Notes under the pieces: generated by a model
What the model was told of the DNA's origin: nothing
The model's input: the letters and a program-made list of their open reading frames with translations, nothing else
Database searches by the model: none
Assembly (NCBI GenBank): GCA_963663605.2
Contig: CAXXVF010000001.1
Span: forward strand, 534,269 to 598,268
Length of the DNA: 64,000 bases
From: Sporobacter sp963663605
GTDB lineage: Bacteria > Bacillota > Clostridia > Oscillospirales > Oscillospiraceae
Direction of reading: 5' to 3'
In this document: positions 34,353 through 41,771 of the stretch, one piece after another
How the letters are laid out: every line of letters begins with the position of its first letter
How positions within the stretch are numbered: position 1 is the first letter of the stretch
Position numbers and translations under genes: made by a program

Positions 34353-35120
34353 ATGAATTCTGGTTTAATCGTTGAAGATTGCTGTGTCGCTTTTATTGAT
34401 ATATTAGGTTTCAAGGAAATGACAAACAGCATAGAAAAAATAAGAGAATTTGCAGATATTATTAATGATGCAATAGACATTATGAAAAATTTCGATGTTA
34501 AAGCCGAAGCATTTACCAATATTCAGAATAGTCCAAGTATTATTACTGTGCAGGGTGCTGATAGTATATTTTTCATGTTTCCTAAAGAGTTCTTATATAT
34601 ATTTGTTGTCATCCGTAGATTGAGTATTATGCAATTAAAGCTTGCGTCAAAGGGAATTTATATTAGGGGTTCGGTTAATTCTGGCTGTACGTATCTCGAT
34701 AAAAGTAATAATGTTTACTTTGGAGATGCGTGGAATAAAGCAGTAGCTTCAGAATCAAAAGCTGGAGTACCACGTATTATTTTAGAGAACTGTATAGTGA
34801 AATTGATTGAAGATAGATTGAAGGCAATTAACGAAAGTGTAGGCGAATTTTTATTAGATAACGATGGTAGCTATGTATTATCTTCATTTGGCATTCACTC
34901 ATTGCTTGCCTTAACAAAAACGCAAAAAGAAGCTGAAAACTTATATAGTGATATATTTGATAGACTAAAAAAAGCTGTAATTAGAAACAAAGAGAGCAAA
35001 TCCATATTACAGAAGTATTTATGGTTAGCCAAACAAGTTGAAAAAGAACAGAACGGAGAAATAAAGAGAAAAGCAAAAGAAGTTTATGAATATATCCAAA
35101 GTCTTATAAAGCAATTATGA
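34353..35120 (+). CDS. class III nucleotide cyclase-like protein (possible Pycsar-type cyclase)
   Basis: About 255 aa. ATG 34353 is preferred (AAGAGG 9 nt upstream) over a TTG at 34329. It has the two metal-aspartate motifs of class III cyclases: FID16-ILGF and GAD70-SIFFMF, then IYIRGSVNSG and YFGDAWNKAV.SESKAG, where substrate-binding residues are found. The 'FIDILGF' start is seen in PycC cyclases that make cCMP/cUMP in phage defence. A helical tail (about 200-255) follows. The partner upstream is nuclease-like rather than a known Pycsar effector. It is AT-rich and sits in the tRNA-Leu island. Confidence 0.65.
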   Translation: MNSGLIVEDCCVAFIDILGFKEMTNSIEKIREFADIINDAIDIMKNFDVKAEAFTNIQNSPSIITVQGADSIFFMFPKEFLYIFVVIRRLSIMQLKLASKGIYIRGSVNSGCTYLDKSNNVYFGDAWNKAVASESKAGVPRIILENCIVKLIEDRLKAINESVGEFLLDNDGSYVLSSFGIHSLLALTKTQKEAENLYSDIFDRLKKAVIRNKESKSILQKYLWLAKQVEKEQNGEIKRKAKEVYEYIQSLIKQL

Positions 35121-35224
35121 TATTTGTAATATCTCTACCACACAACAAAGTAAAAGCTATGCGCCGCAGAGCGCATCATACCGTAGGTACATCATTTGGC
35201 GCAGCCAATCATCATAAAAAAGCA

Positions 35225-35257
35225 CAGGCATTGATCGTCTCAATGTCTGTTTTTTTC
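35225..35257. terminator. terminator beside tRNA fragment 2
   Basis: ACAGGCATTGA / TCAATGTCTGT stem with a T7 run on plus and CTTTTTT on minus. It lies just 3' of the tRNA remnant on the minus strand, as a tRNA terminator would. The gap 35121-35478 otherwise holds no gene. Confidence 0.7.
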
Positions 35258-35260
35258 TTT

Positions 35261-35320
35261 TGGTACGATTCGTCTCCCAAACCCGCACGTCCGTATTGGA
35301 CACTGGAACCTGTATCATTA
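35261..35320 (-). repeat. diverged 3' fragment of tRNA-Leu (att scar)
   Basis: 35280-35312 matches the variable and T-arm part of the tRNA with one mismatch relative to the other fragments. The acceptor end is degraded. The sequence after the match (ATCATTAA...TTTTTAAACAC) resembles that after the fragment at 37342, so the two scars are related beyond the tRNA. Confidence 0.65.
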
Positions 35321-35478
35321 ATTCCACTTTTTAAACACTTATAATACTTCGACCCGCATATTAACATCGTATGGGTTGGCCAAACATGTGAATATGCCTA
35401 AAATACTCACGGTTTGCAAATAATATTTGTGGGAGTATACTATAAACACGGTGAGGATGCAGAAAGGAGGATTTTTTC

Positions 35479-35910
35479 ATGCTACCAAAAGCAGTATTTG
35501 ATGAGATTTTGTTCCTTGCGCACGAGGTAAAGAAAAATGACAAATTATATGTAAGAAGACACATGCCGAATTGTATGAAGGTCGATTTGTCCGTGCTGGA
35601 CAAAAAACTGGAGCTCTATGAAGAACAGCGCTTTGTAGAAAGTCTCAGAGGACTTTATTCTTACCTGAATGCTTTGAATGCCGAAACACTTAAAGATTTA
35701 GTGATTCTTCTATTCCTGGGCCGGAGTACGTGTAAAGACGAGAACCGCGATGATTTTAGTTACGAGCATATACGAGAATTGGCGGAGGAAGAATGCTGGC
35801 AAACAGACAGAAAGCTCATTATATGTATATTGGTTGAAAATCTGCTTCTGTGTGATTATCTGGAAATAGGTTGCAAAATCATGGAAAACAACCAGGGGAA
35901 AAAATTCTAA
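35479..35910 (+). CDS. DUF3775-like small protein
   Basis: 143 aa with a strong ribosome site (AGAAAGGAGG) and a promoter TTGCAA-16-TATACT (35414-35441). The C-terminal part matches the DUF3775 pattern: 'L..YLNALNAETLKDLVILLFLGR' and 'LLLCDYLEIG'. It is mostly helical and has no known activity. It is island cargo, and the only non-IS gene between two tRNA scars. Confidence 0.6.
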   Translation: MLPKAVFDEILFLAHEVKKNDKLYVRRHMPNCMKVDLSVLDKKLELYEEQRFVESLRGLYSYLNALNAETLKDLVILLFLGRSTCKDENRDDFSYEHIRELAEEECWQTDRKLIICILVENLLLCDYLEIGCKIMENNQGKKF

Positions 35911-36073
35911 ACTCAATAAAAAGGTTAAGTATTCCAGGAAATAAGCCGCAGGATCGGGAAACCGGCACCTGCGGCTTAACCGTCGGGCCAAAAAAGAAAA
36001 CCCGAATTACAAATGCACTGCACCAGCGTTAACGGACAAAAAATATAAACCCCAGTCGCAGGATATCGTAAAA

Positions 36074-36931
36074 TTAAGCAGTCTGACGTCGTTTTTCGAG
36101 CGGCGTCAGACTGGTTTTTGTCTGGATACGCTCGTTGTTGTAGAAATCAATGTATTCGCCAATCAGTTGTCTGGTTTCATCAAAGGTTTTAAGTTTATGT
36201 CGGTAAATGCATTCTGTTTTTAGGATCGAGAAGAAATTTTCTGCCATTGCGTTGTCGTAGCAGTTTCCACGTCTTGACATAGACGGCGTAATACCATACT
36301 CTTGAGTCAGGGCATAATATGCTTGTGAGGTATATTGAAACCCTTGGTCGCTGTGGAACTGCAACTCTGCGGCGACCGCCTCTTTATGCATGGCGTCTCT
36401 GATGGTATTACGTACAAGATTGACAGTTTGCTCTGTTCCAGTACGGTATGCCACAATGCTGTTGTCATATAGGTCGCGAATTATGGAAAGGTAGAGTACA
36501 CCTTGGCCGGTATGGATATATGAGATGTCCGTTACCCACTTTGCATTGGGACGATCAGCTATGAAGTTGCGGTTAAGCAGATTCTCATATTTATGTAGCT
36601 GCTGCCCCATATACCTGTACTTTCTACGCCGACGTATCTCCGAGAGAAGGCCATACTTATTCATTGCCCGCAGAACCGTCTTTGGATTGAAATATAAGGA
36701 CTTTTCCCGCATCAGCCATATATGAACGCGGCGGTAGCCATAGGTTTTCCCGCAACGCGCCTGACATTCTTGTATCATCTTGGCCAACGACTCGTCTTTC
36801 TGTGGCATGTCCTTTCTTTTTATATAATCATAGTATCCACTTCGGGATACCTCAAAGAATCTGCACATGATCGATACAGGATACTTATCTCTGCGGCTAT
36901 AGATTACTTCATATTTGAGTGACGGCCTCAC
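36074..36931 (-). CDS. IS3-family transposase OrfB (DDE integrase core)
   Basis: 285 aa. HTH_21-like start (SRSGYYDYIKRK), then the rve core with D in WVTDISYI, D in FHSDQGFQY and E in NAMAENFFSILKTE; the catalytic triad is intact. It begins with an ATGA overlap with orfA. IS3 elements usually fuse OrfA and OrfB by frameshifting. It appears full length. Confidence 0.93.
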   Translation of the reverse strand: MRPSLKYEVIYSRRDKYPVSIMCRFFEVSRSGYYDYIKRKDMPQKDESLAKMIQECQARCGKTYGYRRVHIWLMREKSLYFNPKTVLRAMNKYGLLSEIRRRRKYRYMGQQLHKYENLLNRNFIADRPNAKWVTDISYIHTGQGVLYLSIIRDLYDNSIVAYRTGTEQTVNLVRNTIRDAMHKEAVAAELQFHSDQGFQYTSQAYYALTQEYGITPSMSRRGNCYDNAMAENFFSILKTECIYRHKLKTFDETRQLIGEYIDFYNNERIQTKTSLTPLEKRRQTA

Positions 36932-37242
36932 ATCCTTCCAGCGGCGTGAAGAAAATCCCGTAGCAATTCATTTTCCATTCTTAAACGATTTATCTCATTC
37001 TCCTTTTCCCGTTCGGTTGTAACATGCCCTTTCCTTGGTCTGCCCCGGCGTCGTGGAAGTATTCCCGCATCCACCTTCTTTTGATTTCGTCGCTCCCTCT
37101 TTAAAAGCTCTCTTACGGATTCACTATTACGTAAATTAAAATATTCTGCTATTTCTTTATATGTTCTGCCGCTTTCTCGCTGTTTTTTTACTTCTTCTAA
37201 TATCTGTTTTCCAAATTGCTTCATACCTTTTTGCCCTGACAT
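36928..37242 (-). CDS. IS3-family transposase OrfA
   Basis: 104 aa. A helix-turn-helix (RTYKEIAEYFNLRNSESVREL) is followed by a basic linker (RRRGRPRKG) and a C-terminal leucine-zipper-like helix (ENEINRLRMENELLRDFL). It binds the terminal repeats and dimerises. Confidence 0.9.
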   Translation of the reverse strand: MSGQKGMKQFGKQILEEVKKQRESGRTYKEIAEYFNLRNSESVRELLKRERRNQKKVDAGILPRRRGRPRKGHVTTEREKENEINRLRMENELLRDFLHAAGRM

Positions 37243-37341
37243 AGTACGACCCCCATTCGTAGTTTCATTTTCCTACGAATGGGGGTTTTTGTCACTGTCC
37301 GTTTTTTCTGGTTCAGTACAATAGCCGGAGGTTTTTGCCTA

Positions 37342-37399
37342 TGGTGCGCGAGGCGGGACTTGAACCCGCACGTCCGTATTGGACACTAGAACCTGAATC
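37342..37399 (-). repeat. 58 nt 3' fragment of tRNA-Leu (att scar)
   Basis: Identical to the tRNA at 46421-46478 except one base in the variable arm (G for A). It stops in the anticodon loop, a normal crossover site for tRNA integration. It includes the CCA end. Confidence 0.9.
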
Positions 37400-37438
37400 A
37401 TTAAACACACGTTTTAAACAGCTTTACCTTCTATTACA

Positions 37439-37483
37439 AAACACCCCGAAATGCCTTGCGGTTTCAAGGATTTCGGGGTGTTG
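37439..37483. terminator. terminator-like hairpin related to the one at 25.6 kb
   Basis: ACACCCCGAAAT / ATTTCGGGGTGT arms. The stem and the preceding 'AAAACACCCCGAAAT' are shared with 25631-25643. The gap 37484-37697 shows no gene. Confidence 0.6.
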
Positions 37484-37697
37484 TTCTTGTTGTGCTTAAT
37501 AATCCCTAGAAACCGCAATAAGTTGCGCTTCTAAAAAGTTTTTTAGAAGATTTTTATGAGGAATGCGTTAGATTATCGGCATGGCGAAGTTGATAGTAGA
37601 TCTGGCTTAAAGAATATATAATAATTTAGTGGACAAAAAAGCAGGACAGATGCTTTTCTGCCCCGCCATTTTTATCGACTAGGTATTTGCTGGTTGA

Positions 37698-37910
37698 TTA
37701 GGCCATGCAAACATTTGTCGCTCTGAGTTTATTGCTGTTCTTCGGATCAGTCTCAATATCAAAGGTTACCTTCTGGCCCTCCTCTAAAGCCTTATATCCA
37801 TCAGCTTGGATTGCGGAAAAATGTACAAAAATATCATCTCCGCCATTGTCGTTGGAAATAAAGCCGAAGCCCTTATCCGAATTAAACCATTTTACTGTAC
37901 CGTTATTCAT
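37698..37910 (-). CDS. cold-shock protein (CspA family), copy 1
   Basis: 70 aa from ATG 37910 (GGAGG 6 nt upstream). Complete OB fold with RNP1 KGFGFI and RNP2 DIFVHF. It binds single-stranded RNA/DNA and melts RNA structure. It is about 75% similar to the copy at 40822. It has a 115 nt leader with a terminator-like hairpin. It is the only gene between two tRNA-Leu scars (37342 and 38183). Confidence 0.95.
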   Translation of the reverse strand: MNNGTVKWFNSDKGFGFISNDNGGDDIFVHFSAIQADGYKALEEGQKVTFDIETDPKNSNKLRATNVCMA

Positions 37911-37945
37911 TGGGTACCTCCATAAATATATTTTGTACCCAGAAA

Positions 37946-37999
37946 AACAAAAAACCCACATGCCGCAAATCATACAAAAACAATGACCTGCTACATGTG
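37946..37999 (-). promoter_or_regulatory. csp1 leader hairpin with T-run (possible attenuator or thermoswitch)
   Basis: On the minus strand: CACATG...CATGTG outer stem with an inner TCATTG/TATGAT stem, then GGGTTTTTTG, between promoter and gene. The same design and much of the sequence recurs before csp2 (41065-41118). Confidence 0.65.
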
Positions 38000-38030
38000 A
38001 GAACAAAGTAATTATCTTGAATACTATTTT

Positions 38031-38059
38031 AGTTTATCATTAGTTATCATATGTGTCAA
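38031..38059 (-). promoter_or_regulatory. csp1 promoter
   Basis: TTGACA (38059-38054), 17 bp, TAAACT (38036-38031). Start near 38025. Confidence 0.75.
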
Positions 38060-38148
38060 TCATAAAATGTTTCAGAAGATTATTGTGCGGATTTCGTCAG
38101 ATATTTGTTAAAGCTGTTGTAAGCGGTAAAAACACAATAAACAAACGT

Positions 38149-38178
38149 AAAAAGCCAAGGCGTTGAGCCTTGGTTTTT
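38149..38178. terminator. terminator beside tRNA fragment 38183
   Basis: AAAGCCAAGGC / GCCTTGG stem, loop GTTGA, T-runs on both strands. On the minus strand it follows the tRNA remnant's CCA end directly, as a tRNA terminator would. Confidence 0.75.
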
Positions 38179-38182
38179 CCTG

Positions 38183-38239
38183 TGGTGCGCGAGGCGGGAC
38201 TGGAACCCGCACGTCCGTATTGGACACTAGAACCTGAAT
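38183..38239 (-). repeat. 57 nt 3' fragment of tRNA-Leu (att scar)
   Basis: Two mismatches to the intact tRNA (one in the T-loop, one in the variable arm). It ends in the anticodon loop and includes CCA. It pairs with the intact tRNA at 46421 as the outer ends of the largest island segment. Confidence 0.9.
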
Positions 38240-38291
38240 TGAAAAATCCATGAATACATATAATACATACAGTAGCAAACAGATGAATAAA

Positions 38292-38320
38292 TTGACAGTA
38301 TGCTTCAATATTGATATACT
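38292..38320 (+). promoter_or_regulatory. promoter of the DEAD-box helicase gene
   Basis: Perfect TTGACA (38292-38297), 17 bp, TATACT (38315-38320). Confidence 0.85.
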
Positions 38321-38347
38321 ATTAGTACAAATTAATCGTTTATCTTG

Positions 38348-38373
38348 AACGAGGCAATCTGTCTCGTTTTTTT
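38348..38373 (+). promoter_or_regulatory. terminator hairpin in the helicase leader (attenuator)
   Basis: AACGAG / CTCGTT stem followed by T6, located between the promoter (start about 38327) and the helicase ATG at 38398. Transcription would stop before the gene unless the hairpin is overcome. Confidence 0.65.
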
Positions 38374-38397
38374 ATTTATTAAGAATTGAGGAAGTTC

Positions 38398-39819
38398 ATG
38401 ACAAAAATTCCATTCTCCCAGCTGAATCTGACACCGAAAGTCGAACGGGCCATTGCTGAAATGGGCTTCGAGTTTGCAACTCAAGTGCAGTCGGAGGCCA
38501 TACCCCTGATCAGAACAGGCGTTGACGTCATCGCCCGCTCGCAGACCGGCACGGGCAAAACCGTTGCCTTTGAAATTCCTGCCATCGAACGCGTTGACAC
38601 CCATGAGAAAAAGCCCACGATCCAGGTGTTGATCTTATGTCCGACGAGGGAACTGGCACAGCAGGCCACCGAAGAGATCCGGAAGGTCGCGCGGTTCAAA
38701 ACCGGAATCCGCCCCGTTGAGATTTACGGCGGCGCCCCCATCGACAAGCAATGCATTCGCCTGCGGAGGGCCAACATTGTGGTCGGTACGCCCGGCCGTA
38801 TTATGGACCATATGCGTCGTAAGACCATCAAGCTGAATCACCTGAAAATGATTATTCTCGACGAGGCCGATGAAATGCTCAATATGGGCTTTAAAGAGGA
38901 TATTGAAACTATTTTGATGGATACGCCGGCGGACCGGCAGACCGTGCTTTTTTCCGCCACCATGCCGCCCGCCATCTTAAAGCTGACTGAGCAATTTCAG
39001 GAAAATCCGCAGCTGATTGAAATCAACAAGGACCAGGTGACGATCAAGGACATCGAACAGAGCTATATCGATTTGCCTCATCACAGCAAGAAAGATGCGC
39101 TGGTTGCGCTTCTCGATATCCACGAGCCGAAACGGGCTATCATTTTCTGCAATACCAAAAAGATGGTGGATGCGCTGACCGAGCTTCTTATCAGCAGAAA
39201 TCTCAGCGTTCAAAGCATCCACAGCGACATCAAGCAGTCCCAGCGGACGTCTGTCATGCAGAGCTTTAAAAAGGGCCGGACTTCAATCCTGATTGCCACC
39301 GACATAGCTGCCCGGGGTATTGATGTCAGCGATGTGGATTTCGTTATCAATTACGATATTCCGTCAAACACCGAATTCTATGTTCACAGGATCGGGAGAA
39401 CGGGACGCGCGGGAAAATCCGGCCGCACCATAACCCTTTGCAGTGGCAGGCGGGAGGTTTCAGCCATGCGAGCTATTGCAATGGATACAAAATCTGAAAT
39501 CAAACGGATGGATCTCCCCTCCTCGGACGAAATGAAAAATCTGAGCAGTGAAAAAATAGCATCCGTTATGCAGAAAACACTGAAAAACCCGTCTCAGCCG
39601 CTCTATACAGTGCTTGCCGATAAGCTCGCCGAGAGGGGATATTCATATCGTGATATCGCGGCGGCCGCCCTGCAGCTCCATTTTGCCGACGATGTTTCTG
39701 CAGCCACGATTCAGCCCCTCGGACAACGGAAAGAACAGGGCTCCCGTAATAAAACGTACCGCAACGGAGAAGGCCGCTCAAAGTATAACCCCCAAAAACC
39801 GCGACGGCCACGCATCTGA
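38398..39819 (+). CDS. DEAD-box ATP-dependent RNA helicase
   Basis: 473 aa from ATG 38398 (GAGG upstream). All core motifs are present: Q motif (FEFATQVQSEAIP), I (SQTGTGKT), Ia (PTRELA), II (LDEADEML), III (SAT), IV-VI (IIFCNTKK, ATDIAARGID, HRIGRTGRAG). A short basic C-terminal tail (RNGEGRSKYNPQKPRRPRI) could bind RNA. It resembles CshA/CsdA-type cold-shock helicases. It shares the island with two Csp genes, and its leader has a terminator, so a cold-response set is likely. Confidence 0.93.
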   Translation: MTKIPFSQLNLTPKVERAIAEMGFEFATQVQSEAIPLIRTGVDVIARSQTGTGKTVAFEIPAIERVDTHEKKPTIQVLILCPTRELAQQATEEIRKVARFKTGIRPVEIYGGAPIDKQCIRLRRANIVVGTPGRIMDHMRRKTIKLNHLKMIILDEADEMLNMGFKEDIETILMDTPADRQTVLFSATMPPAILKLTEQFQENPQLIEINKDQVTIKDIEQSYIDLPHHSKKDALVALLDIHEPKRAIIFCNTKKMVDALTELLISRNLSVQSIHSDIKQSQRTSVMQSFKKGRTSILIATDIAARGIDVSDVDFVINYDIPSNTEFYVHRIGRTGRAGKSGRTITLCSGRREVSAMRAIAMDTKSEIKRMDLPSSDEMKNLSSEKIASVMQKTLKNPSQPLYTVLADKLAERGYSYRDIAAAALQLHFADDVSAATIQPLGQRKEQGSRNKTYRNGEGRSKYNPQKPRRPRI

Positions 39820-39982
39820 ATGACTGCGAATCCTTTGTAAGGTGTGATCCTCCTTTACTAATTAAGGAAACGGAGGTATATATAAGGCGGTGTTTTTTGT
39901 CGGTTTGTGACGCAGAGGAAAAGCCTTGAGTTGCATACCGGCATAGTTTGTATTTTTGTGTTTGTGAAAAGAGGTGACCAGA

Positions 39983-40315
39983 ATGAAGCATGATCAAATA
40001 AATAGAAAAAAGCAGAATAAAATCGATAAGCATTTTGACATCTTGGCAAATGGTAAAAAAGTTAAGATAATGAATTACAAGATTACTGAATGTCGTGATG
40101 GATATTCAGGTCTAAAGGGACAGAATATGGAGATAATAACAAAAATCTCGAATAAGGTTTTAGAAAGCAAACCAATCGAGTGTATAATATGTAAGGATAA
40201 TAAAGAACTTACTTTCATCGGTTGTTGGTATTCAACATTCTCGCGGGCGGGGTTATTTAAGTATCACTATAAAGCTGATAAAATCATTATTAGAGACAAT
40301 ACCCCTGCAGTTTAA
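39983..40315 (+). CDS. hypothetical protein, 110 aa
   Basis: ATG 39983 with AGAGGTGA upstream. Basic N-terminus (about 1-30, Lys/Asn/Arg-rich), then a mixed alpha/beta part with one C-x2-C (CIICKD, about 65). It is AT-rich and found only in the island. No family is recognised. Confidence 0.5.
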   Translation: MKHDQINRKKQNKIDKHFDILANGKKVKIMNYKITECRDGYSGLKGQNMEIITKISNKVLESKPIECIICKDNKELTFIGCWYSTFSRAGLFKYHYKADKIIIRDNTPAV

Positions 40316-40369
40316 TACATCACACAACAATTTTCACTTAATTTCGAACATTGAATATATGAGACGTAG

Positions 40370-40440
40370 TGGCTTGAAAGGAGTCTGGGGTCCCTCGCTC
40401 TGTTTCGAATTATTTCACGGTACCCCCAACCACCAAGCCA
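40370..40440. other. unassigned structured stretch
   Basis: TGGCTTG (40370-40376) pairs with CAAGCCA (40434-40440), and inside it GGGGT (40387-40391) pairs with ACCCC (40422-40426). The gap 40316-40553 contains this and the promoter below. It may be a small RNA or leftover of a deleted gene; no known family fits. Confidence 0.3.
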
Positions 40441-40481
40441 TATGTGCATACTATCCAAGCTTTTATCGCTGTTTACAATAA

Positions 40482-40510
40482 TTGGACATATTTACTATTG
40501 TAATTATACA
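40482..40510 (+). promoter_or_regulatory. promoter of the 38-aa gene
   Basis: TTGGAC (40482-40487), 17 bp, TATACA (40505-40510). Confidence 0.6.
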
Positions 40511-40553
40511 AATAAGAGAGTAGAATAAAAAGACATACAGAAAGGAGCGATAC

Positions 40554-40670
40554 ATGTTAATATCAAGGCAAGACGACGAAGCTTTATATTACTACATCTT
40601 CAGAGACGATAACGAAGACGTAGATGATTTAATCTTCAAGAACGCAGAGCTTCCCGTTAGCGAAAAGTAG
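40554..40670 (+). CDS. 38-residue acidic small protein
   Basis: ATG 40554 with GAAAGGAG 6 nt upstream, stop 40670, terminator 12 nt later. The sequence begins MLISRQDDEALYYYIF and is acidic (DDNEDVDD). It has its own promoter, so this is a complete small transcription unit. No family is recognised. It is similar in style (aromatic plus acidic, strong signals) to the 54-aa gene at 21485, but without clear homology. Confidence 0.55.
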   Translation: MLISRQDDEALYYYIFRDDNEDVDDLIFKNAELPVSEK

Positions 40671-40682
40671 AAACTCGAAGGA

Positions 40683-40712
40683 TTCCAGGGTATGCGACCC
40701 TGGTATTTTTTC
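40683..40712 (+). terminator. terminator after the 38-aa gene
   Basis: CCAGGGT / ACCCTGG stem followed by TATTTTTT. Confidence 0.85.
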
Positions 40713-40821
40713 GCCCATTTTTAGAAATAAAACCAGGATCAGTGCCATAACAAATTATTTCCCTGCTAATAATAATAGCGTGGGACATATGCCCCGCGCT
40801 ATTTCTCGGATTATATAGAAA

Positions 40822-41031
40822 TTAAACTATTTGAACATTCGCGGCCCTTGTTTTTTTGGTTTTGGGGTCTCTTTCTACATCAAAAGTCACCTTCTGACCC
40901 TCCTCAAGAGATTTATAACCTAGTGAGTTGATGGCGGAAAAATGTACGAATACATCGTCGCCGCCTTCATCATTGGAAATAAAACCAAAGCCCTTGTCTG
41001 CATTGAAAAATTTCACTGTACCTTTACTCAT
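40822..41031 (-). CDS. cold-shock protein (CspA family), copy 2
   Basis: 69 aa (ribosome site AGGAGG). RNP1 KGFGFI and RNP2 DVFVHF are intact. It is a paralogue of 37698-37910 and keeps the same leader hairpin design. It presumably acts as an RNA chaperone. Confidence 0.95.
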   Translation of the reverse strand: MSKGTVKFFNADKGFGFISNDEGGDDVFVHFSAINSLGYKSLEEGQKVTFDVERDPKTKKTRAANVQIV

Positions 41032-41064
41032 GCCCGACCTCCTAAATTTTTACATTTCAATATA

Positions 41065-41118
41065 ACAAAAAATACACATAGTAAATCATAGATAAGAACA
41101 ATGATTTACATACATGTG
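41065..41118 (-). promoter_or_regulatory. csp2 leader hairpin with T-run
   Basis: CACATGTATGTAAATCATTG on the left arm pairs with TATGATTTACTATGTG, followed by TATTTTTTG. It matches the csp1 leader in both position and motif. Confidence 0.65.
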
Positions 41119-41147
41119 AGATCAAGATGTTCATATTGATTTATTAT

Positions 41148-41176
41148 AATATATCACCCTTGAAGCATGGAGTCAA
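41148..41176 (-). promoter_or_regulatory. csp2 promoter
   Basis: TTGACT (41176-41171), 17 bp, TATATT (41153-41148). Confidence 0.65.
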
Positions 41177-41193
41177 CGACAACAGTAACAGTT

Positions 41194-41517
41194 TCATTTA
41201 AGCTTTTTTGGTGGGTGGTTTTTTGCGGCTTTTTTAGGCGCCTTGGCATGTTTTTGAATTGCTTTTTTCTCTAAGTTCAGTCTTTCTGTTGCCGATGCCG
41301 TAATATTCTCGCAAGCCAGCTCATCCGAATAGGCTTTAAATTGTTTCACAGCTTCTGCATCTTCCAGCTTTAAGAATGTTTCAATAGCAGACGGGTAGAT
41401 AAATTTCCTTTTTACGCCTGCCTTTTTAAATAGTACAGTAACTGTATCAGCCCCAATTTCAATTATCTGACCTCTGCCAAATATTTTATGCGTGATAAAT
41501 TTCCCTTTAAGGTTAAT
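41194..41517 (-). CDS. KOW/HKxFG-motif protein without a canonical start codon
   Basis: An open frame of about 111 codons between TAG (41532-41530) and TGA (41194) has no ATG, GTG or TTG in its first part. The protein starts around INLKGKFITHKIFGRGQIIEIG, a pattern (V/T-HK-x-FG-x-G-x-I) common in Clostridia proteins, so the frame is almost surely coding. An ATT at 41517 follows GGGGGCGAG by 4 nt and is the best start. The C-terminus is very basic (KKAAKNHPPKKLK), suggesting nucleic-acid binding. Alternatives: a truncated gene or a small sequencing error. Confidence 0.5.
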   Translation of the reverse strand: MNLKGKFITHKIFGRGQIIEIGADTVTVLFKKAGVKRKFIYPSAIETFLKLEDAEAVKQFKAYSDELACENITASATERLNLEKKAIQKHAKAPKKAAKNHPPKKLK

Positions 41518-41558
41518 ACGACTCGCCCCCTATATTTTATAGTTGTATCGAAAGCATC

Positions 41559-41771
41559 TCAAATCATTTCAAGCATATAAATAACTTTTGTAATCTTTTC
41601 TGGTGCGCTAGGACCTGTGGCAAGCTTTAGTATATTTACTAAGGTCATTTTCCTGGCTTGGCGAAGCAAAAACGGATTCATTAATTCCGGTAAAAACTTA
41701 ACAAAGATGTGTTCTGCTTTAGGGTTTTTCAATATTTCACCCAGCGTAATTTGATTATTCTTTAAATCCAT
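41559..41771 (-). CDS. 70-residue protein with 'LGEIL.NP.A..I..K.LPEL' domain
   Basis: Start at ATG 41771, chosen because TGGAG lies 7 nt upstream; two earlier ATGs (to 41831) have no ribosome site. The pattern ITLGEILKNPKAEHIFVKFLPELMNPF...MTL resembles a short helical domain that appears at the C-terminus of many Clostridia glycosidases and esterases; here it stands alone. Function unknown. It may be co-transcribed with 41194-41517, 42 nt downstream. Confidence 0.55.
   Translation of the reverse strand: MDLKNNQITLGEILKNPKAEHIFVKFLPELMNPFLLRQARKMTLVNILKLATGPSAPEKITKVIYMLEMI

Larger units (their letters stand above)
36017..37317 (-). mobile_element. IS3-family insertion sequence (IS150-like group)
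   Basis: About 1.3 kb. Imperfect terminal inverted repeats ACTGCACCAG (left) and, reversed from the right, ACTGAACCAG, continuing with AACGGACA on both sides. It contains orfA and orfB. No clear target-site duplication is seen (flanks TGC and ACA). The right end lies only 25 bp from the tRNA-Leu fragment at 37342. Confidence 0.85.

Noticed and set aside
35117..35344. 75-aa plus-strand frame
   Set aside because: Runs across a terminator and the tRNA-Leu remnant; no ribosome site of its own.
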